This document shows, piece by piece, positions 47,864 to 59,556 of a stretch of 64,000 nt of DNA. The notes below the pieces were generated by a model, which saw only the letters and a list, made by a program, of their open reading frames with translations, had not been told where the DNA came from and made no database searches. The position numbers and the translations under genes were made by a program. The DNA comes from Ailanthus altissimus. Taxonomy: Eukaryota; Streptophyta; Magnoliopsida; Sapindales; Simaroubaceae. The stretch lies in NCBI GenBank assembly GCA_946807835.1, contig OX327695.1, forward strand, positions 25,774,501 through 25,838,500, in the 5' to 3' direction. Position 1 is the first letter of the stretch; every line of letters starts with the position of its first letter.

Positions 47864-47870
47864 TATAAAA
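47864..47870 (+). promoter_or_regulatory. Probable TATA box of the U1-70K gene
   Basis: TATAAAA in GCCTATAAAAAAC, about 190 bases before the ATG, implying transcription start near 47895. The predicted leader (47895-48054) is C-rich and unspliced. Confidence 0.5.
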
Positions 47871-48001
47871 AACACTAGCGAAACCCCATTTTCTCTTTTA
47901 TTAACTACAGCATCCAGGCACTATAATCACCGACGACCCGAGCTCCCCAAACCCGATCCATCCAATCGATGCCTTTTATTTTCTTCATAATCTGATCACC
48001 A

Positions 48002-48010
48002 AAACCCTAG
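48002..48010 (+). promoter_or_regulatory. Telo-box in the U1-70K leader
   Basis: AAACCCTAG lies in the leader, 45 bases before the ATG. Telo-boxes (AAACCCTA) are frequent in plant genes for ribosomal and RNA-processing proteins, which fits this gene. Sequence match only. Confidence 0.5.
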
Positions 48011-48054
48011 ATAGTAACCAGAACCCTACCTTAGACCCGCTTCTCTGCGACAAC

Positions 48055-51000
48055 ATGGGAGACTACAATGATGCGTTCCTGCGCAACCAAAATGCCGCCG
48101 TTCAGGCCCGTACTAAGGCCCAGAACCGCGCCAATGTCCTTCAGCTCAAGCTGGTTCGTTTTCTATTATTATTTGCTTTTGCAACGCGAAAATTTTACGG
48201 TATTCGAGAATTATTTTGAATATTGATTCTTTTAATGTAAGCTTAGTATTAGGTTTAGATATTTGCTTCATAGTAATTAGTGGTTGTTTCGGAATCAGTC
48301 TCCTTTGTATTTTTATTTTCTTATTGTGATTATTTTCGTAATTTACCCGGCAACTAGGTTTAATTAGTTGCATAAATAAGATCCCTCTTTTCAGAACAGA
48401 AAATTAATAGAAATGATAGTTTCTAGAAATATTTCGATTTCATAACTGTTTGTCAAGCATTCTTTACAAAGTAAGAAAGTATTTTGAACATGTTGTTCTC
48501 TTGCTTGATTTTGCATTAGTAAGAGAACATATGTTTGCAATTTGATATCACCCAGTACAATCGCACAACTAAGATGAGCTTTTTTGGTATTGTTTGATAT
48601 GTGTATTGCATCACAATTAGGGGATAATGGATTAATATGTTTTTCTAATTTGTTAATTGAGCAGATTGGGCAAAGCCATCCCACTGGTTTAACCGCTAAT
48701 CTTTTGAAACTCTTTGAGCCTCGACCTCCGCTTGAGTATAAACCACCTCCGGAGAAAAGAAAATGCCCACCTCTTACAGGTTTTGTGGAACTCTTGGTGA
48801 TTGTTGTTCTTTTGATTTTGGTGTGAATTATTGATTTTTTTGAGTTATTAATTTTTGTCTGTATCAGGGATGGCGCAGTTTGTCAGTAAGTTTGCTGAAC
48901 CTGGGAACCCCGAGTATGCTCCTCCTGTGCAGGAGGCTGAGACTTCTGTAAGTTATTTGCTTGCATTAAGTGCCTTATAATATGGGTTCCTTTTTCAAGT
49001 TTTATACACTTTTAATCAATTACTTAATTGTGTGTAATGTGATGTGATGTCTGCTATTCTTCCTACTTATATTTCTTCTTCTATATTCCATTGCTATTGT
49101 TGGTTTGAATGTTGATGCTCACTTTGAGAATGATACATTTTAAAACTCGTCTACTTGTTATGTGAATATTCATTAACTTGTTCAATAAAGTGTTGCAAGT
49201 ATGTAAACCTATTAACTGTTCTTGAAGATATAATTGGTAGTTAGATCATTTGAAGTTAGTATCATCTTTTCTAGTGATTGGGATGTTATTATTCAAATTA
49301 AAACCATTATTACGAAGTTGGTAATCACAGGACACAAGAATGCAACAATTTGGTTCACAATTTCTTCTGTAAAACTTTTAGTCATTGGTGCAAGGCTGTT
49401 ATATTTACAGAGGTTTTTTCAAACAGCAACCTCTGAGTTCCCTCCTTTATGATTGCCTTATTAAAGATCTGGCTAGTTTATAGAGATGGTCATCTTGGAT
49501 GGAAATCAAACAAAGTCCTAGATCTGATGAAGATAAGCAAGCAAAATTTCAAGCATTTGTTACTTAATACTGCTTTTCTTATGGGAGCAGGGGCATTTGT
49601 GGTTTAGGACTTAATCTTCTCTTTCCTGATTTGAAAATGTAACTTAGGTATGATATGATTTGACAATGTGATGACTAATGAATGAATCTGCAGATCAATA
49701 GTTCACTTCACTCTTGCAGATACTGAAGTTTTTCTTCCTTTTTCTACTTTAATATATTAGATGTATGCCTTTTGTCTGGTTATTTGATAGTTGTTACTCT
49801 TTCTTGTGGTTGGGCTTGAGTTGAGGTCTATCTACAAGATAGTTTCTAAGATAGCAAATGGATAAAAATTTCTAGTGAGTGGGTAGTATTTATTACATGA
49901 ATGATTTATTTGACCGTGCAGGACCTGTACAACTGTTTGAATATAGAAATATTCATCATGTGTGTGGCTCTTTTGTGTTGGGAAAGAAATTATGTGTATT
50001 ATTTTCTTGATACAGTTTTATTGATTCAGGCACAAAGGAGGGCCAGAATCCATAAGTTACGACTGGAGAAGGGTGCGGAACAGGCTGCTGAAGGACTTAA
50101 GAACTGTAATGCCAGATTTCTTCTTATAAAATTGGATGAATGTGGATTTGATGCTTTCAGTCTTAAATTTTTTTTGCTTCTTTGATCAATTGCAGATGAC
50201 CCTACTAATGACCCTAATGTCTCAGGAGATCCATACAAGACGTTGTTTGTTGCTAGGCTTGTAAGCGATGATGTCCCACTTGTTATCTGTCTTCATGTTT
50301 TTTTATATCTTTTGCATTGATGACTGATTAATGAATTGTCTGCTTGCAGAGTTATGAGACAACCGAGAGTAAACTGAAAAGGGAGTTTGAGTCTTATGGA
50401 CCTATTAAACGGGTAGGTAATTTTGAGCATCCCAAGCGGGTTTGGTAAGAGGTTATGTGCCACTTTGTCCTTTCCATTTCTTGGTACAATGATTTGAGAT
50501 CCATAATTCCAAATTTCAAGCTTTATGAAACTGTATATGGGATGTCTTTATTTTCAGTTTATAGTATTTTGGAATAAAAATGAATATTTTCCAGAACCAT
50601 AAGTTTAGCTGTATAAATTTATGCATCCTGTTCATGCTGGTTTCTTGCATTCATGTGAACCAGTTTAAAAGAAGATAAAAAGTGCTGCTGTTGAATTTAG
50701 TTTGATATCCACTCTGAGTAAGTTGGTTTAATAATGGTAAAAAGTTGCAAGATTTTTGTGCATGTCAAGCGTGTAGTTAGAGTTGCTTAGGGTATCTTCT
50801 GTTCAGTGTCTATGTCAATGATGGAAGAGGGAATATTGAGCATCTCTCTGCTCCATATTATATCACCGGATGGTGGAGTGTGCAAGTTGGAAATAATGGC
50901 AAGGGTATCACTTGCTGCCTCTTTGCTGGTAAAAGTGTACAGTTTTGTTTGATTTATCCTTTGACAATTTTTCTCTTGATATAGCTGGATTTAGAAATCA

Positions 51001-53314
51001 TCATGGGACAAGGGTTTTCCTCTTTTTTTTTTCGAAGAAAAAGAAAGGTATTCTTCCAATTTTAGGTATTTTCTTTTAGCATTAAGATTCGAATATTAAG
51101 GTGACCCTGGTAAGGGGCAATTGATTAGTCGTTTCCACCGATGGAATTTTTCTTCCCATTTCCTTACAAACCAATACCAAAGAAGGTGCTTCATCCTGCA
51201 TAGCAAAGCTGAAAATTTAAGTTGAGCAGAGTAGTGATGCATTGTGCCTTTTGGCCTTCATGCTACAAAAGGGAACCACTGTATTAGCATCTCTCTCTTT
51301 CTCATTTGAAGATACAGTACATGCATTACTTGCTACTAAATTTTACTTTGGCTTTAAAGGCTATCGAAAACGTATCAGCAGTTGAGAAGATGTCCTGGTA
51401 TTTTCTTTGTTACTTATATCATCTATCACCATTTTGTCATTTAAAAAATAATATCCCTGGTAAGGGGAGGATTAGTATGTTCCACAATTGGTAATTTTGC
51501 TACGATCAGTTAGTCTGCAACTCTTGCAATGGTGGTGATTCATCTCGCGATGGCAAGCCCTATGATAAAAAGGTGAGCACGGCTAAATAAGGCATAGTGC
51601 CTATCTGCCGTGCCATTTAGGATTTACTTTTTCTACCTTTTGTGTAGAGTTGTCATTTAGCTACAGGAGGTATACAGCGTTAAGTTAAAGTTTCTATTCT
51701 TCGCAGAACTAATTTTCCTCTTAACTGTGTTTCATATTCTTCTTTTGCATTGAGCTTCTCAGGTTCGGTTGGTTACTGATAAAGAGACAAATAAACCCAG
51801 AGGCTATGCATTCATCGAGTACATGCACACTCGGGATATGAAAGGTTTGCTTGAAATATCCTGCATATATTAGTTTTGAGCTGATTGAATTTACCATATT
51901 TACTAAGCATTTCCGTACATCTCACAGCGGCATATAAACAAGCTGATGGGAGGAAGATTGACGGCAGAAGGGTGCTTGTAGATGTTGAGCGTGGTAGAAC
52001 AGTCCCAAATTGGCGTCCTCGCAGGCTAGGTGGTGGCCTTGGAACAACCAGGGTTGGAGGGGAAGAAGTTAATCAGAGGTATGCTGGAAGGTAATTAGCC
52101 CAATTGCAACCCTGCAAGCACCCATGTGCATTAAGTTTTTACATGCTGAAGCCTGGAAAATTTTTGAATATATGAGAGTTGGAAACATGCTGAAGCCATC
52201 AATACTGTACCTGCTAAGCATCAAGTCAAGCTTTATTATCCGAACCCTTCTCACTTCTAGCTGCTTTGTCCACAATCATTTTCTTTATAATGTGCTTTCA
52301 AAATTTTCTCTTGCTGTTTTCTGGTGATGTAGCTAGTTTTATTCAATTATCTATAACTTGCCAGGGAGCAAGAGCACTCAAGAGGACCATCTCGGTCTGA
52401 GGAGCCTAGGATACGAGAGGAGCGACATGGTGACAGGTACATTTTTATTTTATTCTGCTTCCCTTGCTTGATTTAAGGTGGTATTGAATGTTTATAGCTG
52501 GTAAAAAAGCTTTTTTTGGAGATGGATTAAGTTTCCTTTAGAACTTTGTTTTAGCCTGAATTTTTTTATGTGGATGCCTACCTATTCCTTTGCATTCTCT
52601 CCTTTTCTCTTCTTAAATGGAAAGTTACAAAAAGAGTAGGATGAGTAAACATCTTTGGGCTTGATTGATATTAAATAATGTTTTAGGGATAGGGAAAGAT
52701 CCCGAGAAAGGGGAAGGGACAAAGAGAGGGAACAGGAAAAGTCCCGTGAGCGCTCCCATGACAGGCCAAGAGATCGTGACTCTAGGGATGAAAGACACCA
52801 TAGAGATCGTGATAGGACCAGAGACAGGGAGAGGGAGAAAGACCGAGGCCGTGACCGTGATCGTGACCGAACACGTGATCGTGGCCGGGACCGTGCTAAT
52901 GATTATGATCGTGAGAGAGAAAGAGACCGTGATCGTGATCGCCCTCGTGAAAGAGACAGGGACAGGGACAGGGACAGGGATTATGAACTTGGTGACTCTG
53001 ATCGTGATCGAGGGTATTCCCGTGATAGGGAATCTGACTATGATCGGAAAGAATCAAAACATGAGCGGGACCGCCATGGTGAAAGGGACTATGATCCTAA
53101 TGACCAGGAGGATGATCGTGGATGGTATGAACAACCTGACCACTATGAGCATCATCGGGGTTATGGCCAGGGGGAGCACGACCGTTATAGTCAATACCAT
53201 GACAATGATCATGAGCGATACCATCATATGGAGGAGGATGATTACCGTAATGACCGTGCAACATCTGAATCACGTGAAAGGGAGAAAACTCGAGATCTGG
53301 ATCATGAATATTGA
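48055..53314 (+). CDS. U1-70K: U1 small nuclear ribonucleoprotein 70 kDa (U1-70K)
   Basis: Ten coding exons: 48055-48153, 48665-48779, 48868-48947, 50030-50105, 50196-50260, 50350-50412, 51763-51844, 51928-52090, 52365-52436 and 52687-53314, all GT-AG, giving 480 residues. The N-terminus ([14 protein letters not shown], then [20 protein letters not shown]) wraps the U1 snRNP core. An RRM follows with RNP2 LFVARL at 140-145 and RNP1 RGYAFIEY at 179-186; it binds U1 stem-loop I. The Gly-rich segment [14 protein letters not shown] is next, then from about residue 255 an Arg/Asp/Glu-rich tail of RDRDR repeats that contacts SR proteins. The tail makes it longer than Arabidopsis U1-70K (427). U1-70K acts in nuclear 5' splice-site recognition. 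Intron 6 (50413-51762) is the largest and splits the RRM. Confidence 0.96.
50413..51762 (+). promoter_or_regulatory. Large intron 6 of U1-70K, candidate regulated retention
   Basis: A 1350-base intron between the two RNP motifs, beginning GTAGGT and ending CTTCTCAG. If retained, translation ends after 11 intron codons at TAA (50446-50448), giving a truncated protein without RNP1 or the Arg-rich tail. In Arabidopsis U1-70K, a retained sixth intron of about 0.9 kb produces a truncated form; the present intron has the same rank and place in the RRM. Retention here is inferred. Confidence 0.5.
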
Positions 53315-53700
53315 CATTTTGGGGGTTTGCATTCACTGCGTTGTGATAGTTGAGAAAGCTAGTTGACTGGAACCTCTGAACTTGTGACAGTTAAGTCTTT
53401 AATGACTATAGGAACTTGATCTTGCTGTTTAATAATCCTTAAGTCTTTGGTGTTGGTCTTTTTATATCTATTTGCTTTTAAATTGTATGAAAGTCAGGTA
53501 CCTTGTTGGATGTATCAGCTTCAATAACTCTGAACTTAATGCTGTGGGTGGGTATGTATACCAGATGAATTGTGTTTTGTCCGAGGACCTCTATTATGTT
53601 CCAAAGTATTGCATTATTTGCTGTTATGAATTCTGATGTGTTTGTTTTAACCAAATAGGCTTTACCCAAATCTAGTTGAGCCTTGGAAGGTTTGAGAAAA
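53315..53700 (+). other. U1-70K 3' untranslated region
   Basis: Mixed T-rich sequence directly after the stop at 53312-53314. A polyadenylation site is not obvious; likely end between 53480 and 53700. Confidence 0.4.
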
Positions 53701-55125
53701 TAGATACAAGTACTTCGAAAATCTTTTTTAAGTGGATGTCATTGCACGACTTATTTTTAAAATATTATCTTTTTTTTTTTTTTGGTTCTATATTAACAAA
53801 TATAACTTTATTTAAAATAAATATAATAATCAAATTATTTCATTTAATGCCATTAAAAAGAGTGGATGTCATTTAATAACAAATTATGCATCTTTCAAAT
53901 AAAATAAATCATTTAGTTGAAATTGAACTTAATAATTAAAATATTTAGTTGTAATATATATATAAAAACATATAATTTAATTTTTAAAAATACTTGATAA
54001 TTGCGGATCTAATAGGATTAAGTGGTGGGTGTAACGTAATGTGTTGCTACAATAATCGTTTCTCTTTACCATCTATTTTTTTCCTTCTCCGTCACTTGTA
54101 CAAGCAAACCGACATTGTACCACATAGAACGTGAAATTTAAATTTTAAAAAGAGTTTTAATAATATATCATCACACGGTTGACAAAAAAAGTGGTTGTTT
54201 GTTTTATATTAATTTAATTATATTAAAACTATTCTAAAGTAATTACTCTTTAATTTAGAGTTCAGTTGATTATTTTGTCAAATAGAATTTGTCAATTGAC
54301 AGAGTGAATAGCTTTTTTAGGCTATGGAGGTGTTTATATTTCTTTGCTTGGGAGGTTTAGGTGTTTTTTCTTTAACGTGTTTACTCAAGATTTAAGGATA
54401 AATACTCAAAATTAGCGGTAACCCAGGCACAAAACCCCATAACCTGATCAAGTCAATCAACTCAACTCAAACAAATAGGTTAAAATTGTATTACAATTAA
54501 AATCAGGTTGTGTTATTAAATTTTAGAATAATATTAGATATTTTAAATTTAAATAGTATATTAATTTTTTTATTTTAAATATATATTAAGTAATTATTAG
54601 ATAGTAAAATAATTAATGAATAATTTTAAATTTTATATTGTTTTATCGTTTAATGATTATTTGGTATCTCAATTTAAAAAGTATAATATCATTTTAAATT
54701 TAATCTATTAATCTAATTCAATTCGAAATTTCTAATAAAATGTTTCTTAATATACTTTTTGTTTTTTAAAAACACATAATTCAAAGCATTGTCATTTTTT
54801 GTCAATTATTTAATTTTAATATTTATTATAAGTGAACTATTAAAAAAAACTAATTTATTATTATAATTATTCTAAATTAAGCTCTTTTTTTAATTCATAC
54901 CAACTCAATTCCAAAATATTTGATTTTTAATTGAATTGGATTGATAATCTCAATGAATTGAGTTGGTTATAAATCATCAATCTAATCATGATTGGGTTTC
55001 AACTTGACCCACACCCACCTCTTCTCAAAACTGTAAGTGAAACAAAAGTTCGACATTTGATAACGTTTAACGTGGGTTTTAATCCCTTTTCAGTAAAAAA
55101 AAAACATGAGTTTTAATCCTAATTA
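53701..55125. other. Intergenic, nothing recognised
   Basis: AT-rich and low-complexity. Words such as CCAACTCAATTCCAAAATAT and AATTGGATTGATAATCT (54898-54960) suggest an old dispersed repeat, without ends I can define. Confidence 0.5.
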
Positions 55126-55129
55126 GTGA

Positions 55130-56320
55130 AAAATGAAGAGTATTTAATTATTTTAGCCTCCCAATCTCTCATTATCTTGTTTAACAGGAGGCTATAAGAA
55201 TTAAAAAAATTCCTACAACCCTAACAACTTTCATTAATAAACATCTCTCTCAACTCTCTCTAAACTCATTTTCTAATCATTTAAAATCAAATTACTAAAT
55301 ACAACGACAATCTTACATTACACAAATTTAGAAGTTGGCGGGTTTTAGAGTATATTTAATCTTTGACAAAATAAAACTTGAGGTTCATATCTTGTTCTTC
55401 ATAATTTTTTAAAAACTTTCTTATAGGTTGTGTCAATAGGTCATTTAATAAGCGAAAAAAATTTATTAAGAAAAATTCCTTGATACTTGCTCAACCATTT
55501 AGCAAGCATCAGGTATGTGCATAACTCCCTGTGCTTGCTTATTCATTTGGGAAACGTAGGGCAATTATGCTAAATAATTTTTGGTGAACACAGTGCATAG
55601 CGTTTGACAAAAATATCGAGCACAATTGCTCTTTGCTTGCCAAAAATGGTTGAACAAGCATTAGGGGTTTGTACTCGGACAAATTTTGTCGAGCACAAAA
55701 ACTTTTGTTCAACGCCAAGCATTGCACTCCATAAAAATTGTCGAGTACAATTCCCCGATGCTCGGTAAATGACCTATTGACACAATCTATGGCAAGTAAT
55801 AGCCAAATTCTTGTTTTTCTTTTTATTTTATTAATAATCTTTAAAAATATTTGAAAGAAGAAGATATAAGAGTTTGACCAAATTATATTAAATAATAGAA
55901 TAAAATTGTCGAGCATTTGGTATGTTCGACAGTTTCTCTAACATTCTCTTTCCATATTCTTTAAACACTTCTCTAAATTATCATTTGCATCTCTATCAAG
56001 TCGAAAAACAAATAAATAAAATAAAATCATCTATTTTACTTTTGAAGTTTATGTATTTTAGCGTAACTTCAAATTCTATTTTGCCAAAATCAAATTATGC
56101 TCCTAAAATCAACTTTCAAATTTATGCAATATAAGTTTGTTGTTGTATTTTGCGGTTTGAATTTAATTTAATTAATTTTAATTAATTAGAAAATATGTTT
56201 AAAGAGTATTAGGAAAAAGAGAGTTGAGAGTAAGAATTGAAAGAGAGCATTTTCATGCTCAGAACCCCTTTTTAACTAAAATAAAAATAAATGGAGGATT
56301 TAATTAAAATAATTAAATCT
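55130..56320. mobile_element. Long-TIR non-autonomous element (MULE-like)
   Basis: The two halves are inverted. The sharpest pair is ATAGGTTGTGTCAATAGGTCATTT (55423-55446) against its complement at 55767-55790, one mismatch in 24. Further out, CTCTCAACTCTCT with TTTTCTAAT (55240-55275) faces the same read from the other strand near 56225-56180. The ends (TTTAATTATTTTA at 55142 and TAAAATAATTAAA at 56306) also match inverted. The centre repeats GTCGAGCACAA/GTCGAGTACAA. No coding capacity and no clear target duplication. Confidence 0.5.
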
Positions 56321-56370
56321 TCTTTTTTTTTTTACTATTTATGATAAAAACTCCTATAACATCCATTAAC

Positions 56371-56400
56371 AGTGTTAGTGTTAGTGTTAGTGTTAGTGTG
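56371..56400. repeat. TTAGTG hexamer microsatellite
   Basis: Four to five perfect copies of GTGTTA in a row. It is not the plant telomere repeat (TTTAGGG). Just beyond, 56430-56700 is mixed sequence in which the minus strand carries a 52-codon frame (56657-56502) that I do not recognise. Confidence 0.9.
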
Positions 56401-56905
56401 CTAACTAATATTAATTCGATTCACCTAAAAGACTAATACAGTAGAATCAATGCAGAATCCAAATCCTCAACTTACCAAAACCGAGGAGTCACCATTTATT
56501 TAAGAATCAGCTGAGCAATCGACATTCTATCACCATATTTCACTTCAAATTCAAAATCAGCTTCAGGAATCAGAATGATTTTGAACAGGAGGACTACGCC
56601 CAACAAGTCCCCTTTCGTCAGCTGATTTCTATCACCCCAAGCACCAAAATCCATCTGAATTTTTCAACGCCAACCCGATCTCGGCGCTTGAATGTGATTT
56701 ATAATAACAACAACAATAATATCGGAACCAAAATCGAAATCATTTCTATTTTACCAAACCAAAAAACAATTCTCAGAAGCAAAACAAGCATTACCAGAGT
56801 ATTCCTATACTTAAATCTGTACATAGGAAAACAAGAGCTTTTCCTCTCGCTGGATTGGAACTATAATTGTCAACGGAGGAAATATCGTATTTCTTCTCGA
56901 AGTTA

Positions 56906-58216
56906 TGTTGAAGTGTAGAATTTAAAATTCAACTTAAAATCTTAACTTTCTTGCGCAGCGAAATAATTTGTCAATCAAATAAAAATAACAAGAATCTAAA
57001 GTAGAAAATAAAAGAGTACAACACAATCTTACATAATTCGGGCAATTGCCTACGTCTACGGTGGATCCAAAAATTCTAACCTCTCTTATTATAACTCCCT
57101 AGAAATATTATAAGGAAAACTCTATTAAGAATCCTCAAAAGGATCTAAACGTTTAGTGAACCTTTATTCTACCACGAATAATGATCATCCAAACAACGGT
57201 TACACCCTATCGCACACAAACACTTAGTGTCTACCCAGTTCTTACCCCTCTTTTAGAGTCTCTCTTAATGCTTGATCTCAACTAAAGGGTTTACAAGTGT
57301 TTATATAGGGTGTATTTCGTGCCTACTAACCCGATTCTTTGTTGGAGTAAGAGTCCACTTGTTTTGGAAGTTCAAAACTTTCCAAAACTTGAAATTCGGA
57401 TGAAAAATGAATTTCTAACACGTCTGGCGCTGCAGCGCTCGTCCCTAGGTGCCGCGGCCCTGGGCATTATCGCTCCAATCGCTGCGGCACTAGGTTGCTA
57501 TCCTTGGCGCCGCGGTGCTCAGCCTTGTATTGAACTTTCGCGTTTTTTTTATTTTCTTCGCCTCTTTGAGTCCCGTTTCGCTTCTCTCTTCGTATCTCAC
57601 ACGTCCTAAACTTCTCCATACGTGTTCCACACATTTTAAATTTTTTGTAACTCTTCATTTTAGTATTCATCTCAATTTTTATCTAACCAAAATTATTGAA
57701 TCACCAATTTTTCAATAATAATGTCAGCCACAAACTCGCACCGTACATAACCAGCACACAGAGATTGTATCAACCCGATTCTTTGTTGGAGTAAGAGTCC
57801 ACTTGTTTTGGAAGTTCAAAACTTTCCAAAACTTGAAATTCGGATGAAAAATGAATTTCTAACACGTCTGGCGCTGCAGCGCTCGTCCCTAGGTGCCGCG
57901 GCCCTGGGCATTATCGCTCCAATTGCTGCGGCACTAGGTTGCTATCCTTGGCGCCGCGGTGCTCAGCCTTGTATTGAACTTCCGCGTTTTTTTTATTTTC
58001 TTCGCCTCTTTGAGTCCCGTTTCGCTTCTCTCTTCGTATCTCACACATCCTAAACTTCTCCATACGTGTTCCACACATTTTAAATTTTTTGTAACTCTTC
58101 ATTTTAATATTCATCTCAATTTTTATCTAACCAAAATTATTGAATCACCAATTTTTCAATAATAATGTCAGCCACAAACTCGCACCGTACATAACCAGCA
58201 CACAGAGATTGTATCA
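56906..58216. mobile_element. Solo LTR with internal tandem duplication
   Basis: Starts TGTTGAAGTG and ends GTATCA; flanking 5-mers AGTTA (56901-56905) and AATTA (58217-58221) match at four of five bases. It holds CAATTGCCTACGTCTACGGTGG near 57046, also seen in the LTR at 62.3 kb, and GC-rich words (GGCGCTGCAGCGCTC, GGTGCCGCGGCC) in an AT-rich body. A 444-bp segment is duplicated in tandem (57328-57771 and 57772-58215). No internal retroelement domain is present. The open frames in both copies are probably chance. Confidence 0.55.
57328..58215. repeat. 444-bp tandem duplication, about 99 percent identical
   Basis: Two adjacent copies, 57328-57771 and 57772-58215. I counted four single-base differences, for example at 57480/57924. 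The near identity marks it as recent relative to the surrounding LTR. Confidence 0.95.
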
Positions 58217-58221
58217 AATTA

Positions 58222-59078
58222 ATTAAATTAGGGATAAGAGATCGTAGCTTGCAGAGAAAAAAAGAGGCTCTAGAAGGCAAGATTGCTTTCCCCGTGAGCT
58301 TTTGTTACTAGGTAAAGAGATAGAGTTCTGAGCGACGCCGTTTGGATTGTGATCCAGCTTTGAGAATTTTGGATGATGGCTCACGGCTCTTCGTTCTTCT
58401 TCCTCCGTTTCGTCCATTTAAAATGTAAACTGAACAGTTTGGTTTATATAGAAGAAGCAGGAGATCATGCACAGGGGTTTTGATGATTTTGGCGCCAATT
58501 CATTCCGGCTGCCATCAACAGTTTGGGCTTTGGCCCAAAATAACAAAGTTTTTGCTTTTTTGGACTTTTGTTCATATACTGGGCCTGATAACAAAACTTG
58601 GGTTTGTTTCTGACCAGTCTTCATCATGATTTTCTTTTGGGCTATCAGTTAAGTTTGAAATCTTTTTTTTCTTCAAGTTTTTCTTTTCAAAAGCAGTCAG
58701 GTTTGAAATTTACTGATAAAGAAATTATGAGAAAATGAAGTTATTATTACAAAGTTGAAATTGATCAGTCACTAGTATGAAGAACCAGTTCGGATAATAA
58801 GTCCAAGAGCTCCAACAAGTTACGAAGAATCCAAAAACATGTGAAGTAAGTGAAGGTACAAGTATCAACTGAGTCCTAAGATAAATTTATCTTTGAGAAT
58901 TGAGATTAAGTACTTGTTTAAACTTTAATGCAAATTTCTAATGTGATTTCCAAAAAATATTTTCTGGTTTGTTGCACGGATGACGTGGACCTTAGATATA
59001 TTCCAAACTTATTTGCTTCTATTTAAAACATACAAGTGGAAGCAATCCAATGATAGTATCTCGGTGATGTGACTTAAG
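58222..59078. other. Intergenic with an unrecognised minus-strand frame
   Basis: A minus-strand frame at 58417-58223 (64 codons, starting MDETEEEERRAVSH, with SKLDHNPNGVAQ) has the base composition of coding sequence but matches no family I know. It could be the first exon of a gene whose continuation was displaced by the solo LTR immediately downstream of it (58216-56906). A second frame (58627-58418) is less convincing. The rest is non-coding. Confidence 0.35.
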
Positions 59079-59088
59079 AAGTTGTGAA
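59079..59088. repeat. Left 10-bp target duplication of the MULE MITE
   Basis: AAGTTGTGAA here and AAGCTGTGAA at 59557-59566 differ at one base of ten. Confidence 0.7.
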
Positions 59089-59556
59089 GGGGTATTAACA
59101 CTACCATTCCCTAAAATTTACATAAATTATATTTTAATAGTGACTTTAATTTTAATTATATTATCACTCTTTCATTTAATTTGAAGAATTAAAATACTCT
59201 CATCGTCTTCCTTTTTTTAATGATTTTAGTTTTTTTTCTTTTTTATAATTAAATTAAAAAGTAGTAATTCAAGTTTTTGCTTAATGATTTTATTTTGTTA
59301 TTGTGTTATTTTGAGTTTTGAGCCAAAAAAATAAATTAAAAGGATGATTTATGGATACAAAAAAGTTAGAAACTGAAAAAAAGAAAGAAAGAGGAGAATA
59401 AAAATTTGAAGGAGCTAATTAGAAAAGCAAGAAGATGAGAGTATTTTTGTCCTTTAAATTAAGGGGACTGGTGGAGGGGTGAAAGTGTAATTAAATCTAA
59501 AAACAGTATAAAAATGTATTTTTGGTAAACCTAAGGGGTGACAATGTTAATGCCTC
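59089..59556. mobile_element. MULE-type MITE with long TIRs
   Basis: The ends read GGGGTATTAACACTACC (left) and, inward from the right, GAGGCATTAACATTGTC. The similarity continues inward for about 125 bases to ATACTCTCATCGTCTTCC (left) and ATACTCTCATCTTCTTGC (right). With a 10-bp target duplication this fits the Mutator superfamily. The centre is AT-rich and non-coding. Length 468. Confidence 0.8.

Noticed and set aside
53097..53336. Minus-strand ORF of 79 codons opposite the U1-70K tail
   Set aside because: Antisense shadow of GAT/CGT/CAT-rich codons. The + frame encodes the expected Arg/Asp tail.
56371..56400. Interstitial telomere repeat
   Set aside because: The unit is TTAGTG, not TTTAGGG, and there are only four to five copies.
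57310..58053. Paired open frames of 99 and 81 codons in the tandem duplication, with antisense partners
   Set aside because: They are identical in both copies because the DNA is duplicated. The segment is GC-rich LTR sequence and the peptides resemble no protein.
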